Shown here piece after piece: positions 33,729 to 47,439 of a stretch of DNA of 64,000 bases (its first letter is position 1; every line of letters starts with the position of its first letter). The stretch is from positions 92,493,112 to 92,557,111 of the forward strand of contig CM043945.1 in the NCBI GenBank assembly GCA_014529385.2, written 5' to 3'. The notes below the pieces were generated by a model that searched no databases, was not told the DNA's origin, and saw nothing but the letters and a program-made list of their open reading frames with translations. The stretch comes from Adiantum capillus-veneris (taxonomy: Eukaryota > Streptophyta > Polypodiopsida > Polypodiales > Pteridaceae). The position numbers and the translations under genes are program-made.

Positions 33729-36700
33729 GTGAAGAGAACCTCTTTGACAATGATCTTGAAGAATAGTACATGTAAGACCTCAATAAACCAATCTAAAATT
33801 GCTAGTGTCTTGGGTATTCATCGAAGGAATATAGCTGTTGCAAGTTCAAGGCTGGAGAATAAAGATGAGGGTGAAGTGTTGCCATTGAGTGATTGTGAGA
33901 GACAATTGCCTGGAGGAACCACTATCACCAATGAAACAAGAGATTTGGTGCATGCCTTTTGGACATCAAAGGCAAAGTTTCACCTAACAAGAAGGACATA
34001 TGCAAGAAGATAATTGGAAGGAAAAGTGTCGTCAAACATCCTGTGCATCTACTTGATGACTCTCAGGTACCAAAAACTCTTAACTATTGTAATTTGTTTG
34101 AAAATCCTTAAGGTTGATTTGGTCAATACATTACCCCAAATTTGGTAGTCTGCTATATGGAAGTGGGTGTGTACAATACCTTACAAAGGTTATATATAGT
34201 ACCAGTGCATTCCTATGTAGTTCCAAAGTTGTCCTGCATAGAACCAAAGGCCATGTGCAGTACCAAATTTGGTGTTCAATTGTTTACTAATAATTCCACA
34301 GCCTATCTATAGAGTACCAAAGCCTTTGTATAATACCTTTTCCTTCCCTAGAGGCACCAAAGCCTATCTATAGAGTACCAAAGCCTCTCTCTATTTTACC
34401 AAAGCCTAATTGTGTAGTACCAAAGTCTTTGTGCAGTACTACCAAACCTACTATAGAGTACCAAATCCTTTGTATAATACCTTTTCCTTCCCTAGAGGCA
34501 CCAAAGCCTATCTATAGAGTACCAAAGCCTCTCTCTATTTTACCAAAGCCTAATTGTGTAGTACCAAAGTCTTTGTGCAGTACTACCAAACCTACTCCTT
34601 GTATAGTACCAAAGTCTTTTGTGCAGTACCAAACCTACTCCCTGTATAGTACCAAAACATTCTTGTTTATCACTAAAGAATTTGCAAAGTACCCATATAA
34701 TACTCTTATGCATAGAGTTCTATTGAGTCAAAAGTACCAAAAGAGTACCAAATCTAACTTTTTGTTATATGGCAATGGTCCTTCACAGTACCATAGGTCT
34801 TTGTGTAGTACCCGAGCCTCTATAAACTACGCAATATGGTAGTCTCTTGCATGCCAATGGGTTTACATAGTACCAAAAACGTAATGACAGTACCAAATAT
34901 GGAAATAATATATCTATAGAGTACCAAAGGCTCACTCTATTTTACCAAAGCCTGATTGTGTAGTAACAAAGTCTTTGTGCAGCACCAAACCTACTCCCTG
35001 TATAGTACCAAAGCATTCTTGTTTATCCCCAAAGAATTTGCAAAGTACCCTTATGGGTAGTCTTCTGCATGAAGTTCTTCTATGAGTCAAAAGTAGACAA
35101 AAACAACCAAATCTGACTTTTTGTTTTATGGCAATGGTCCTTCATAGTACCAAAGGTCTTTGTATAGTCCCCAAGCCTCTGTAAACTACCCAATTTGGTA
35201 CTCTTCTGCATGCCATTAGTTGTACATAGTACCAAAGCCTAAAGATAGTACCAAATATGGAAATATTATATCTATAGAGCACCAAAGTCTCACTCTATTT
35301 TACCAAAGCATAATTGTGTAGTACCAAAGTTTTTGTGCACTATCGAACCTACTCCCTGTATAGTACCAAAGCATTCTTGTTTATCACCAAAGAATTTGCA
35401 AAGTACCCATATCAGTACTCTTTTGCATAGAGTTCTACTATGAGTCAAAAGCAAAAGACAGTACCAAATCTGATTTTTTATTGTATGGCAATGGTCCTTC
35501 ACTGTACGAAAGGTCTTTGTATAGTACCCAAGCCCCTGTAAACTACCCAATTTTGTACTCTTCTGCATGCCATTGGTTGTACATAATACCAAAAGCCTAA
35601 AGACAATACCAAATATGAAAATAGTTCTTTATTGTTCCAAATGTTTTATGATGACTAATCTCAAATTTGTATAGCACCAAATGTTTTCTGAATAGTCTCA
35701 AATTTGACTAGTTTTGGTGTTGTCCAGCTCTTAAATGCTATTCTGTTTCATAGGGCAATGGTTGTATAGTACCAAAGGCCCTTAGAAGAACCCACTTTGT
35801 TGTGTATTGGTTCTATATTGTACCAAAGATGGTAGAAATAAATCATTCTGGTTACCCAATATGACATTTTTGTACTCTATAGTACCATATTTGGTATTGT
35901 CTACAACCAGTTTTGGCATTTTACCATCTGCATGAAGGAATTTTCTAACCTTTTTTGTTTTGGTGCCATAGGTTGAGCTATATCAAAGATTCAAGAAGGC
36001 TCATCCTACGGTGGTTTTGTCTCTCAGATGCTTTGAGGCATTAAAGCCATACTTTGTTCGGAAGTTGAAAGAGAGATATACTTGCTGCTATGTATCCCAT
36101 GTGCAGATGCTCTATTTCAGAGACTTTTAATGAGATGCGGCAAAACAAGTTTTGGCATCATGAAAAAGGTCACCTTTGCACTTGCTCCATATGTTGTAGA
36201 AGTGATGATACAAGAGAGTGTTTTGCAAACCAAGCAGTATGTCAGCACATCACTAGTATGTGGGAATCCATCATGTGAGTGAAGCCTTCAAATAGTGAAT
36301 ACCATGCCAAGAAATGATTGATGGGGGACTGCTCCCAATGTGGTGTATGGAAGTTGACATTTTGTCCTAGTGAGATATCAGAGGATAGCAGGGAGGTGTG
36401 CGTGAAGGTTTTCATGGATGTTGGAACTGGACAGGCTGATGCAGGTGGGAGTCAGAAGAAGAGAAAGGACTTGATTGTGCAACAAATGAAATGTGCAGCT
36501 TTTCTTAGCCTATTTTCAGCCCACCTCACATATCAAGCACAAATTTGTCTTCTGCTGGCAAGCCCAACAATTCAAGGATTGTTTGCTCAAGTTTCCTAGT
36601 AGCAATGTCATTGTATTAGTTATTAACTTTCAGAATGAGATTCAGTCAATGTAGTGTGATCTACTCAAGTCACAATACTTGTGCACATCACTTATGTAAG

Positions 36701-37756
36701 AAATGCAGAAGGTGGTGTTCAAAAGACGCTATACTTTTACATATCAGATGATAGGCAACATGATACATTGTTTCTATAACATTGTTTCATGCTTGATGAC
36801 AAGTGAGTGAAACAACATGGACATTGTTTAAAGCACCATTGGGTGTGGTCAAATTGCACTGCTTCACAATTCAAAGCACGTAGACCTTACTATTTTGTGG
36901 CCAAGTATTATCAGATGCATGCTTGCACATGATGCGTAACTTCTCAGCATCTGGCCATGGAAAAGGAGAGCATGATGGGGTAGGGGCAGTCATCAAGAGA
37001 ACCTTGACACATGAGGAATTGACACCAGATGGCTGGCCTATGAAGTGTGCGACTGATGTGGTCAAATTTTTGAATGCAACTTTTCAGCCAAGAGAACAAT
37101 CTCACAAGTCTAATACACAGAGAGTCTTTTGGTTTATTGGCACGGATGATGTGCAACACGATCTCCAGTGGGACTGTGAGCGCATCGTGGGCTCCTGCTC
37201 GTTTCATTGTGTTGATGGGTATTCAAAGGACAACCACTGCATCGTACGCTTTTGAACACTTTCATGCTTTTGTGATCCATGTATGAGTGGGCTATGGAGA
37301 AGATGCTAAAATAGAATGCATATAGAAGAATGGAAATATTTTTCCATCAAACCACTACTAGAGTCTCTAAATACAGGAAGGGACAACGGAGAGGATGGTG
37401 AGGAGGATGATGGATATTCAAATTCTATGTCAATGAGCCAAATTTCTATATTTCCACTGTATGAAGGATGCACTGAAATGTTATATGGAATGCTATCCAT
37501 TGGGGATAACATTGCAGTGAAAGCAGATGAGTCTAAAGAGGTCTTCTACCTTATCAAATGCACAAAAGTGTTGTACCAGATACTGAGAGCACATAAGGAT
37601 AAGTGGCATAACAAGATTGTTAGAGGTGGGAAGGTTGTTGAAGGCTTCTACTATGGCCAAGTGGAAGGAAAAGTTGATACATATAGCCTATTGGATCAAA
37701 CATCTCTAGTCATGATCTACTCACATCTTGTAAGGGCCATACATTTCCTAATGTAG
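33729..37756 (+). pseudogene. Degenerate transposase-like gene with an HGKG core
   Basis: Exon 1 (to 34066) has SKIASVLGIHRRNIAVASSR, helix-turn-helix-like, then in a shifted frame a KKDICKKIIGRKS block. A GT-AG intron (34067-35971) joins it in frame to VELYQRFKKAHP. Next come LKPYFVRKLKERYTCCYVSH, a Cys-rich part (CTCSICC, CLMGDCSQCG), and a core with YISDDRQHD (36738), VWSNCTASQFKARRPYYF (36843) and SGHGKGEHDGVGAVIKR (36944). In relatives as I recall them the second motif is WSDG, so a catalytic-type Asp may be Asn here. The final frame at 37316-37756 is a C-terminal acidic and beta-rich region. At least four frameshifts and several stops make it non-functional. I know the family as an unnamed transposase-like protein in animals and seed-free plants; its superfamily is uncertain. 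Confidence 0.65.
34067..35971 (+). repeat. Repeat-built intron: TAGTACCAAAG minisatellite-like sequence
   Basis: The segment reads GTACCA at its 5' end (after CTCAG) and GGTGCCATAG at its 3' end, consistent with an intron between the two halves of the transposase-like gene. Inside, the word AGTACCAAAG and close variants recur dozens of times. A higher-order unit of roughly 360-400 bp starting TCTATAGAG(T/C)ACCAAAG recurs at about 34506, 34910 and 35269. Two near-identical 144-bp copies start at 34327 and 34471. Confidence 0.8.
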
Positions 37757-37899
37757 CCTATTACAGGAGTCCTTAATCAATTCAAGTTAGCTACTGAAGT
37801 ATATGAGAACATATACAATAGCATGCAATATGATGATGATGAGAGCGATGGTGCATCCATGTTACTTGAAACACAATTCCAGAACCCCTAAGTGGGTAA

Positions 37900-38510
37900 G
37901 TGAATGCTTTTTGTCCTAGACAGAATACATCTTTTTCTCCTCATGATTTACTGTTTTTCTTGCAATTCTTTACTTCCTCTCTTCAATATCTGAGATTGTT
38001 GTACATTAACTGTCAAGCTCTGTACCAACTTGCCCCTAACCAATACCAACATTATACAAACCAGCACCAAAAGCTAACGAGCACTAGAGTGATGACAAGC
38101 AGTACCAAAACTTTTACTTTAGAATCCCTTGCATAAGCTCATGTACCAAAAGGCAACTAATCAGTACCAAAGTGATGACAAGCAGTACCAAAATTTGGTA
38201 CTGTAAAATTCTTTGCATAAGTTCATGTATAATATTGTGAGCATTTGGTGCAAGACAATGGATCCAAGTTGCAACTATATATTTGCAACTTTAGGATTTC
38301 AAATACAAGTGATGCACAATAGGGTCTCCAAAACCTGATAGACAACATGGCTCACTACCAACATGAAGTGAACAGTGCCAAATTCTTAAGAAAATTTGGT
38401 ACTAGATAGCACAAATTTTGGTACTGGATAGCACCAAATTTGACTCTCTTCTAGCACCAAATTTTGTGCATTTTCACCATTGTATTAACACCAATGTCAA
38501 GGATTTCAAA
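37900..38510 (+). repeat. Further TACCAAA-type repeats 3' of the transposase-like gene
   Basis: Copies of CAGTACCAAA, with TAGCACCAAATTT variants, recur downstream of the last coding frame. A phrase around AGTGATGACAAGCAGTACCA occurs twice near 38090 and 38170. The same word family fills the intron upstream, so both belong to one element or one repeat family. Confidence 0.65.
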
Positions 38511-38736
38511 AAAATATGATTTTAGACTACAAACTACTAGAAAACACAAGAAAAGACACTAGAGATCAATATCCCAAGACAGTGTACCAAACAAGTGGTT
38601 TTTCATTATATAATATGCGACATGATATCAAATTCCACCAAGTACAAAAGTTCAGGAATCTCCTAGGTCAGGGGGATCAAATCTGTAAGAGTAACCCTCC
38701 ATCTATATGAAGTAATCAGGAACATACCCACAAATA

Positions 38737-39070
38737 TCATCTTATGTCAAAGATAGGGTTCTTGCGAGTGTACAATGTTGGGTACTGATTGTGTCTCCAT
38801 CTGCGCAACCACGGCAAAATGAGGTCCACCAAGTAAAAAGGGTGTTCTTTTCCTACCACAACATGGTAGTATGATCTGATAGCAAGACAGTCCTCATAGT
38901 TATTTTTGGGTGACTTGTATCTACAATCATCCACCAAAATTGTGTTGCTAGCATCAAAGTCCTAGTGCCTTGCCCACACTGTCCGTATGTTCTTCAGGAA
39001 AACAGGCTTGTCGCCCAACTCTCTAGGCACGTGCGGCACCTCTGCCATACTTTGCCGCTAGGTCTCACAT
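38737..39070 (-). pseudogene. FCP1/NIF-like HAD phosphatase fragment
   Basis: The minus strand encodes DKPVFLKNIRTVWARH, then DFDASNTILVDDCRYKSP, then YYHVVV...FYLVDLILPWLRRW. This matches the C-terminal half of FCP1-like phosphatases, where a (L/V)DD(S/C)xYK motif holds the Mg-binding Asp pair and a LLPWL-type helix ends the domain. A stop interrupts the frame after WARH, and the N-terminal DxDxT nucleophile region is absent. It is a fragment, perhaps captured by or inserted near the transposase-like element. Confidence 0.5.
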
Positions 39071-39079
39071 TCTTCTTAG

Positions 39080-39689
39080 CAGAGTATATTTGCCATGCCA
39101 AAGAAGAGATTATAAGTATGCGTAACTTAACCTCTGAAATGTAACATTTAATTGCCTAATAACTTATGTGTAGCAGAAATTAGCATGAACATAGTGGGCA
39201 TTTCATTAGAATAGATTCCTAATGAGAATTACAAGAGTGCTTGGGTGGAGAGAGCAACAAAAAGCATAACACCTAGTTAGATAGCATCGACAATACTTTC
39301 AAAAGAGAGAGAAATTAAGCTATTGACAACAGTTGAGGACCGGATTTGCATGGAGCCGGTCCCCCCTCCAAAAGGCTTTGTATTATGGTTTCTCCCATCA
39401 AGTCTGACATTGTACAATACAATTCTTTGTGTTCCTTCAAGACTAGCTAGTGCAATGAAGATGGAAGCTTCATGCACTAAGCAAAACACTTAATCAAACA
39501 CAACTTGAATTATCCCCGTTCTCAGACCCAAGACCTCACACACCTTCGAAGATGGTGAGAGCTAGCAGGGTATGAGAGTAGATTGAGAGGAAGAAGGAGT
39601 ATCTTACGAGAAAGATGTACATCTCCTCACATAATCACTCATATTAGCATAGCTTAGCTTAGTAATTAGCTTGGTAGAGAAGATGAGCA
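39080..39689. other. Stretch without recognised gene next to the copia 3' LTR
   Basis: No motif recognised. It occupies the place where R and U5 of the copia 3' LTR would be expected but does not resemble 44119-44470. Confidence 0.4.
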
Positions 39690-40141
39690 ATGTGTAGCCG
39701 CCCTTGTGCGAATAAGTCCAAATCGGACCCTCCAATCCGCCCATGTGTGGCCGCCCTTGAGAAGACAAGTCCGCTTTTGAATTCGGCCACCGGCCATTGA
39801 ATTCAGCCACCGGCCACCGGCCATTGATTTCCGACCACCAGCCACCAGCCATTGACTACCGGCCACTAGCCAACCGACCAGTTGTTTTCCGACCACTTTC
39901 CGGCCGCCGTCCGGTCATAATATTCCGGCAAAAAGGAATATTCCGACGAAGAGGGAAAAAAGTCTCGGGGGCTTCCGCCCCCGAGCCCCCTAAAGTTGCC
40001 CCTGATTTTTGGCCGTGAAAATTTTGGTTTCCTGCGAGTGATTTTCCTTCACGCACGATGGCTTCTCCTCATAATGGGGGCCTTACAAATGTGCGCTTTT
40101 ACCACACAAATTACAAGGTAAATCAGTCTCCATACTTAACA
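39690..40141 (-). mobile_element. 3' LTR of the copia element, U3 part
   Basis: The right edge (CATACTTAACA on the plus strand, TGTTAAGTATG on the minus) abuts a polypurine-type CCAAGTGGGAGAT. The block with CCGCCCTTGTG, CCGACCACTTTCCG and ATAATATTCCG is shared with 44475-44676. This copy has additional GGCCACCGGCCA-type internal repeats. The R-U5 half seen in the right LTR is missing or replaced to the left of 39690. Confidence 0.75.
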
Positions 40142-40197
40142 ATCTCCCACTTGGAGACTGATCTCAAAAACCTGTGACTGCTTTCCATCCTGGCTTC

Positions 40198-41753
40198 TTA
40201 TCCTTGAATGCCGATTGAGGATGAGCAAAAGCTCAACTTCTCCTTGTTGACCACCTTTGTAAACATGTCTGCAGGATTTTCACTTGTATGCACCTTTCCT
40301 AGCTTTAGTTGTCCCTCTTCCAAAAGAGTACGTATGAAGTGATATCTCACATCAATGTGCTTTGTCCTTGAATGAAAGGCTGAGTTCTTCGCAAGATGGA
40401 TAGCGCTTTGGCTATCACTGTACAAGACACAATTGTCTTGTTTGAATCCAAGCTCTTCTAAGAATCTGTGAAAGCACAGAATTTCTTTGCTTGCCTCCGT
40501 CATTGCTACATACTCTGGTGAAACCACTTTCTGCAGCTTTGAAGCCCAGCTTACTGTTGTGCCTTCAACCGTGAACACATAGCCAGTAGTGCTCCTTCGA
40601 GTATCTTTGTCACGTGCCATATCTGCATCAGCATAACCTTCTAGAAAAATATCAGTTCCTCCAAAATACAAAGCATTTGTTGTTGTCCCTTTTAGATACC
40701 TAAGTATCCACTTCACAGCTTGCCAATGCTCTTTACCTGGGTTGTCCATGAACTTACTCAAAACTCCCACTGCATGTGCAATGTCTGGCCTTGTCCAGAC
40801 CATAGCATACATTAGAGAACCTACCGTTGCAGCATATGGAACTTTAGACATATAGGCTATCTCCTCTTGTGTCTTTGGACACATGTCCTTCGTTAGTTTA
40901 AAGTGACCAGCCAAAGGTGTAGAAACTGGTTTTGCATTTTGCATTGCAAACCTTTCTAGTACCTTCTTGATGTAATCTTCTTGAGATAGCTTTATTGTCT
41001 TCTTCGTTCTGTCCCTTGATATTTTCATACCAAGTATCCTCTTTGCAGCACCTAAATCTTTCATTGAAAAAGATTTAGATAGCTCCTCTTTTAGGTCTTT
41101 GATGTCCTGCATGTTAGCACTTGCAATCAACATGTCATCAACATATAACATTAGGATGATGAATTTCCCATCTCCCAAATTCTTCGTGTAGACGCAGTGA
41201 TCCGAGTTGCATCTTGTGAATCCATGATCCAACATCCATCGATCAAACTTTAAGTACCATTGTCTTGATGCTTGATTTAAACCATACAAGCTCTTCTTTA
41301 ATCTGCAAACCATTTTCTCCTTACCTTTTACTTCATACCCCTTTGGTTGAAGCATGTAGATTTCCTCCTCTAAGTCACCATGAGGGAATGCCGTATTTAC
41401 ATCCATTTGCTCGAGATTTAGATCATGAGCAGCCACAAGGCTTAAGACAAGCCTAATTGAGTTTATTTTTACACAGGAGAAAATATTTCATTGAAGTCAA
41501 TACCTTTCTTTTGAGAAAACCGTTTTACCACAAGCCTAGACTTGCACCTTTTCTTCCCACCTTCTTCTTCCTTCACCTTGTACACCCATTTGTTTTGAAG
41601 TGCCCGCTTACCTTTAGGCAACTCAATCAATTCCCATGTTTGGTTGCGATGTAGTGAGTCCATCTCCACTTGCATGCTCTTCGTCCATTCTTCATTGGAT
41701 GCATGATGCATAGCTTCTTCGTATGATTCCAGCTCTCCAGAATCTGAGATCAA
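40198..41753 (-). pseudogene. Copia reverse transcriptase and RNase H
   Basis: Two frames make up the domain: 41469-41753 (start of RT, EEWTKSMQVEMDSL...NKWVYKVK) and 40198-41436 (412 codons). The latter has QMDVNTAFPHGDLEEEIYM, MLYVDDMLIA with the active-site Asp pair, GSLMYAMVWTRPDIA and RNase H (YADADMARDKDTRRSTTGY, YSDSQSAIHLAKN, KHIDVRYHFIR). A frameshift with stops around 41437-41468 separates them. Motifs fit Ty1/copia, Tnt1-like. The 3' end lies about 55 bp from the LTR. Apart from the frameshift the sequence is well preserved. Confidence 0.93.
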
Positions 41754-41846
41754 GAGATGGTTGAAGGAAGAAACAAACCTTTTTGGAGGTCTACTTGCTC
41801 TTGTAGATCTTCGGGGAATAGGTTGAGGCTCCTCATTTGGTTGACG

Positions 41847-42970
41847 TTATTGCACATTGTCACCATTTGCAGTCCTTGAGTCTTCACCGTCCTCAAGCTC
41901 CATGTACTCATCACCTGTTTCTTTTGTTTGTTTTCTTTCCAAGTAATCTTTGTACATATTTTGTTCGTTAAAAATTATATCCCTACTCCTTAAGATTTTA
42001 CCATCTTCAGGATTCCATAGGCGATACCCAAAGTCACCTTCTCTATAGCCAATGAAGAAACACTTTTTGAACATTGCATCTAGCTTTGATCTTAGGCTTC
42101 TATCTATGTGCATGAAAGCCTCACACCCAAACACTTTGGGAAATGCATAATTCACCAGTTTACCTGTCCATGCCTCTTCTGGAACTCCCCCATCCAATGC
42201 CGTTGAGGGTGACCGATTGATTAAGTACACAGACGTACTTACAGCTTCCGCCCAAAGCTCAAGTGGTAGGCCAGCATGTAGCCGCATGCTTCATGCTCGC
42301 TCCATGATTGTCCTGTTCATCCTTTTTGAAATCCCATTTTGTTGAGGTGTCCTTGGGGTTGTCCTTTGTCTCCGGATGCCATTGCTAGCACAAAAGCTTT
42401 CAAAAGCTTGGCTGCAATATTCACCTCCATTGTCGGATCTGAGGCATTTAACCTTGGTACCTGTTTCATTCTCCACAAAGGCTTTCCACCTTTGAAATAT
42501 GAAAAATACATCGGATTTATTCTTCATGACATAAACCCATGTTTTTCTAGTTGCATCGTCTATGAATGTTACATACTACAACGAGCCACCAAGTGATGGT
42601 GTACTTGCAGGACCCCAAACATCAGAATGAACCTACTCAAGTTTTTTATTTTTTCTTTCATTTCCTGATTTTTGAAATTTCACCCTCTTTTGTTTACCAT
42701 AAACACAATCTTCACAAAACTCTAAGTCCACTTCGTTCAAACCTGGTAGAAGCTTCTTTGTTTGAAGGATTTGCATTCCTTTGGCACTCATATGCCCAAG
42801 CCAGTAGTGCCACACTGCAGTGTCAACTTCTGTAGTTGCTGCACACGCTGAAGGTTGCGTGCTAACAATACACAAGTAAAGTGTACCGACCTTTTCTCCT
42901 TTGGAAACCACCAAAGATCCCTTTGAGATCTTCCATCATTTGTTTCCAAATGCAATGTTGTGACCTTCAT
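41847..42970 (-). pseudogene. Copia GAG-pre-integrase and integrase, Glu of DDE changed to Lys
   Basis: Frames at 42633-42914 (VWHYWLGHMSAKGM...CEDCVYGKQKRV, the HHCC finger), 42291-42527 (CLRSDNGGEY and PQQNGISKRMNRT) and 41847-42287 (ELWAEAVSTSVYLINRSP, GCEAFMHID, FIGYREGDFGYRLW) cover the integrase. They share one frame with in-frame stops, including TGA at 42288-42290 where CGA (Arg) is usual. In PQQNG-x-x-K-R the catalytic Glu is Lys, so the enzyme is dead even if read through. It lies between protease and RT, the copia order. Confidence 0.9.
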
Positions 42971-42980
42971 CGTCCAATTG

Positions 42981-43262
42981 TCATGTAGAGATCAAATTTT
43001 TGCGAAGAGAAGGAACATGCCTAACATCTTTAAGCTTCCATTCATTTCCGTTAGCAGTTTTGACAGAAATTGTACCTTTGTCGACAATCTCACAAGCTTC
43101 ATCATCTCCCAAGTATACATACCCATAATTACCTTTGGTGTAGTCTTGGAAATGTTGCTTGTGTGGTGTCGCATGGAATGAAGCCCCGGAATCTACTATC
43201 CAGGAATTAGACACATTGTCTAATGAGAGAATTAGAGCATCTTGCTCTATTTGACCTGCCAC
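42981..43262 (-). pseudogene. Copia aspartic protease
   Basis: The frame contains WIVDSGASFHAT, the intact DSGA active-site box of Ty1/copia proteases, followed by VYLGDDEACEIVDKG and a conserved RHVPSLRKNLIS end. It sits between the gag zinc knuckle and the GAG-pre-integrase domain, as usual. Confidence 0.9.
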
Positions 43263-43299
43263 ATTGGCCTCCGATGCTGGCTTGTTGTCTTGAGACTCT

Positions 43300-43983
43300 G
43301 TCTCCTTCTTCTTCTTGGACCAGCAATCCTTCTTGATGTGGCCCTTCTTGCCGCAGTTCCAACATTCAAGAAATGACTTTGTGCGTGACTTGCTCCGCCT
43401 TGTGCGATCACGACCCTTTTGGTTTTTGAACCTCTCCTTAGGCCTTCCTCTTGTTTCTACTGATAGTGCAGCACTTGATGATTCTCCTGTGCTTCTCCTT
43501 CATATTTCCTCACTTAGGAGAACACCCTGAACATCATCAAACTTAAGAGTATTTGTGCCAGAAATAGAATTACTTACATCCATCACAAGGCTGTCCCAAC
43601 TATCCGGTAGAGATGATAGTATAATGATCGAAATTGATTTTCACAGATCGAAGTTGACTTATGTTTGTGTTAAAGTCATTTAGGTGTTCTGCAACTGAAC
43701 CATTCTCTACCATCTTTAGATTGAACAAGCGCTTCATAAGAAATACCTTATTGGATGCCGATGGTTTCTCGTAGAAGTCGTCAAGTGACTTCATCAAGGC
43801 CTCCGTGGTCTTCATCTCCGAAACATTGAAGGCCATCGTTGACGCTAAGCTTAACTGGATTGTTACCAGTGCCTTTTGATCAAGGACAATCCATGCTTCA
43901 TCTGCCATCGTTGCGGGCTTCTTTGCAAGACCGCCTAGTGGCAAATAGAGGTCCTTCTGGTAGAGATAGTCTTCAATCTGCAT
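43300..43983 (-). pseudogene. Copia gag with CCHC zinc knuckle
   Basis: The frame at 43600-43983 is a copia-type capsid (ALVTIQLSLASTMAFNVSEM, AEHLNDFNTNISQLRS). After a frameshift, the minus strand near 43318-43368 encodes CWNCGKKGHIKKDC, a perfect CX2CX4HX4C knuckle. The N-terminal Met at 43983 may not be the original start because upstream codons look coding-like. Confidence 0.85.
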
Positions 43984-44104
43984 CTTCCAATGTCGGTATT
44001 TTTGCCGTTGAGCTTCTCAATCTTGAGCTTCCCTTCCTCGGCCATAACTCCCACTCAATTCAAGGAATCCTTTCCTTGAGATAATTTAGCTACGAGCAAA
44101 CCTT

Positions 44105-44116
44105 GCTCTGATACCA
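44105..44116 (-). promoter_or_regulatory. Primer-binding site, tRNA-iMet type
   Basis: The minus strand reads TGGTATCAGAGC, the standard plant iMet primer site, two bases inside the LTR edge at 44119. Confidence 0.9.
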
Positions 44117-44118
44117 GT

Positions 44119-44680
44119 TGTTAGGGAATAAGACGTAGCTAAATAGATAATTGAGTAGATTACTTAATGGAGAGAGACAGATTTACATACACAAGATTAT
44201 AGAGTAGACAGAGAAAGAGAGAGTACACACGATATACGTGGTTCACCCAATGTGGGCTACGTCCACAGGAAAGCAGCCACTCAATGGCTTTAGTACTTCA
44301 AAACAAGAAGTAGTTTACAAAGAGATTATACCCTTAATGGAGCTCCCGCCTTGCTTCACATTCACCACCTCACACCCACCTTGTTACATCTACTTCACAC
44401 TATGAAATGTGTGTAGAAATGGCCTCCTTTTATAGGCCAAAAGGGCTGTCCTCTCTTATGAGAGGCAGCCATGTGTAGCCGCCCTTGTGTAGATAAGTCC
44501 AAATCGGACCCTTCAATCCGCCCATGTGTGGCCGCCCTTGAGGAGACAAGTCCGCTTTTGAATTCGGCCACCGGCCACTGGCCAACCGACCACGGTATTT
44601 TTCCGACCACTTTCCGACCGCCGTCCGGCCATAATATTCCGATGAAAAGGAATATTCCAACGAAGGGGAAAAATTGCATA
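44119..44680 (-). mobile_element. 5' LTR of the copia element, truncated in U3
   Basis: The left edge TGTTAGGG is the R-U5 end next to the primer site. A minus-strand TATA (CCTATAAAAGG) is at about 44429-44441. Similarity to the 3' LTR runs only from about 44475 to 44676, and the last ~160 bases of U3 seen at 39975-40141 are absent. The two LTRs therefore overlap by about 200 bp only. Confidence 0.8.
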
Positions 44681-47224
<2,544 letters not shown>

Positions 47225-47273
47225 CATTCATGCACATGCAAGCAAGAGCCTCCATGACCACCTTCCTCTCCTT

Positions 47274-47287
47274 GAGCTCTGATACTA
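47274..47287 (-). promoter_or_regulatory. Primer-binding site, tRNA-iMet-like
   Basis: The minus strand reads TAGTATCAGAGCTC, one mismatch from the iMet-type TGGTATCAGAGC, and lies one base inside the LTR edge at 47289. Confidence 0.6.
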
Positions 47288-47288
47288 G

Positions 47289-47419
47289 TGTAAGACTGCG
47301 GGGGGACTGGCACGTACAATTCTCCTCCCAACCTCACTATATAGGCTCGTAGCTCACTAAATATAGTACCCCTTGGGCGTACGTGCATCTTGGCCCTTGT
47401 CCTGACCCTTGTCGTGACA
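47289..47419 (-). mobile_element. Small LTR, copy 1 of a ~130-bp family
   Basis: This 131-bp segment begins TGTAAGAC and ends GTCGTGACA, with TATATAGG inside, and abuts an iMet-like primer site. It aligns with the segments at 48356-48510 and 49109-49250, which share ACTATATAGG-like cores and the CTTGGCCCTT end. Confidence 0.6.
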
Positions 47420-47439
47420 GAAATAAAGGAATAACAATA

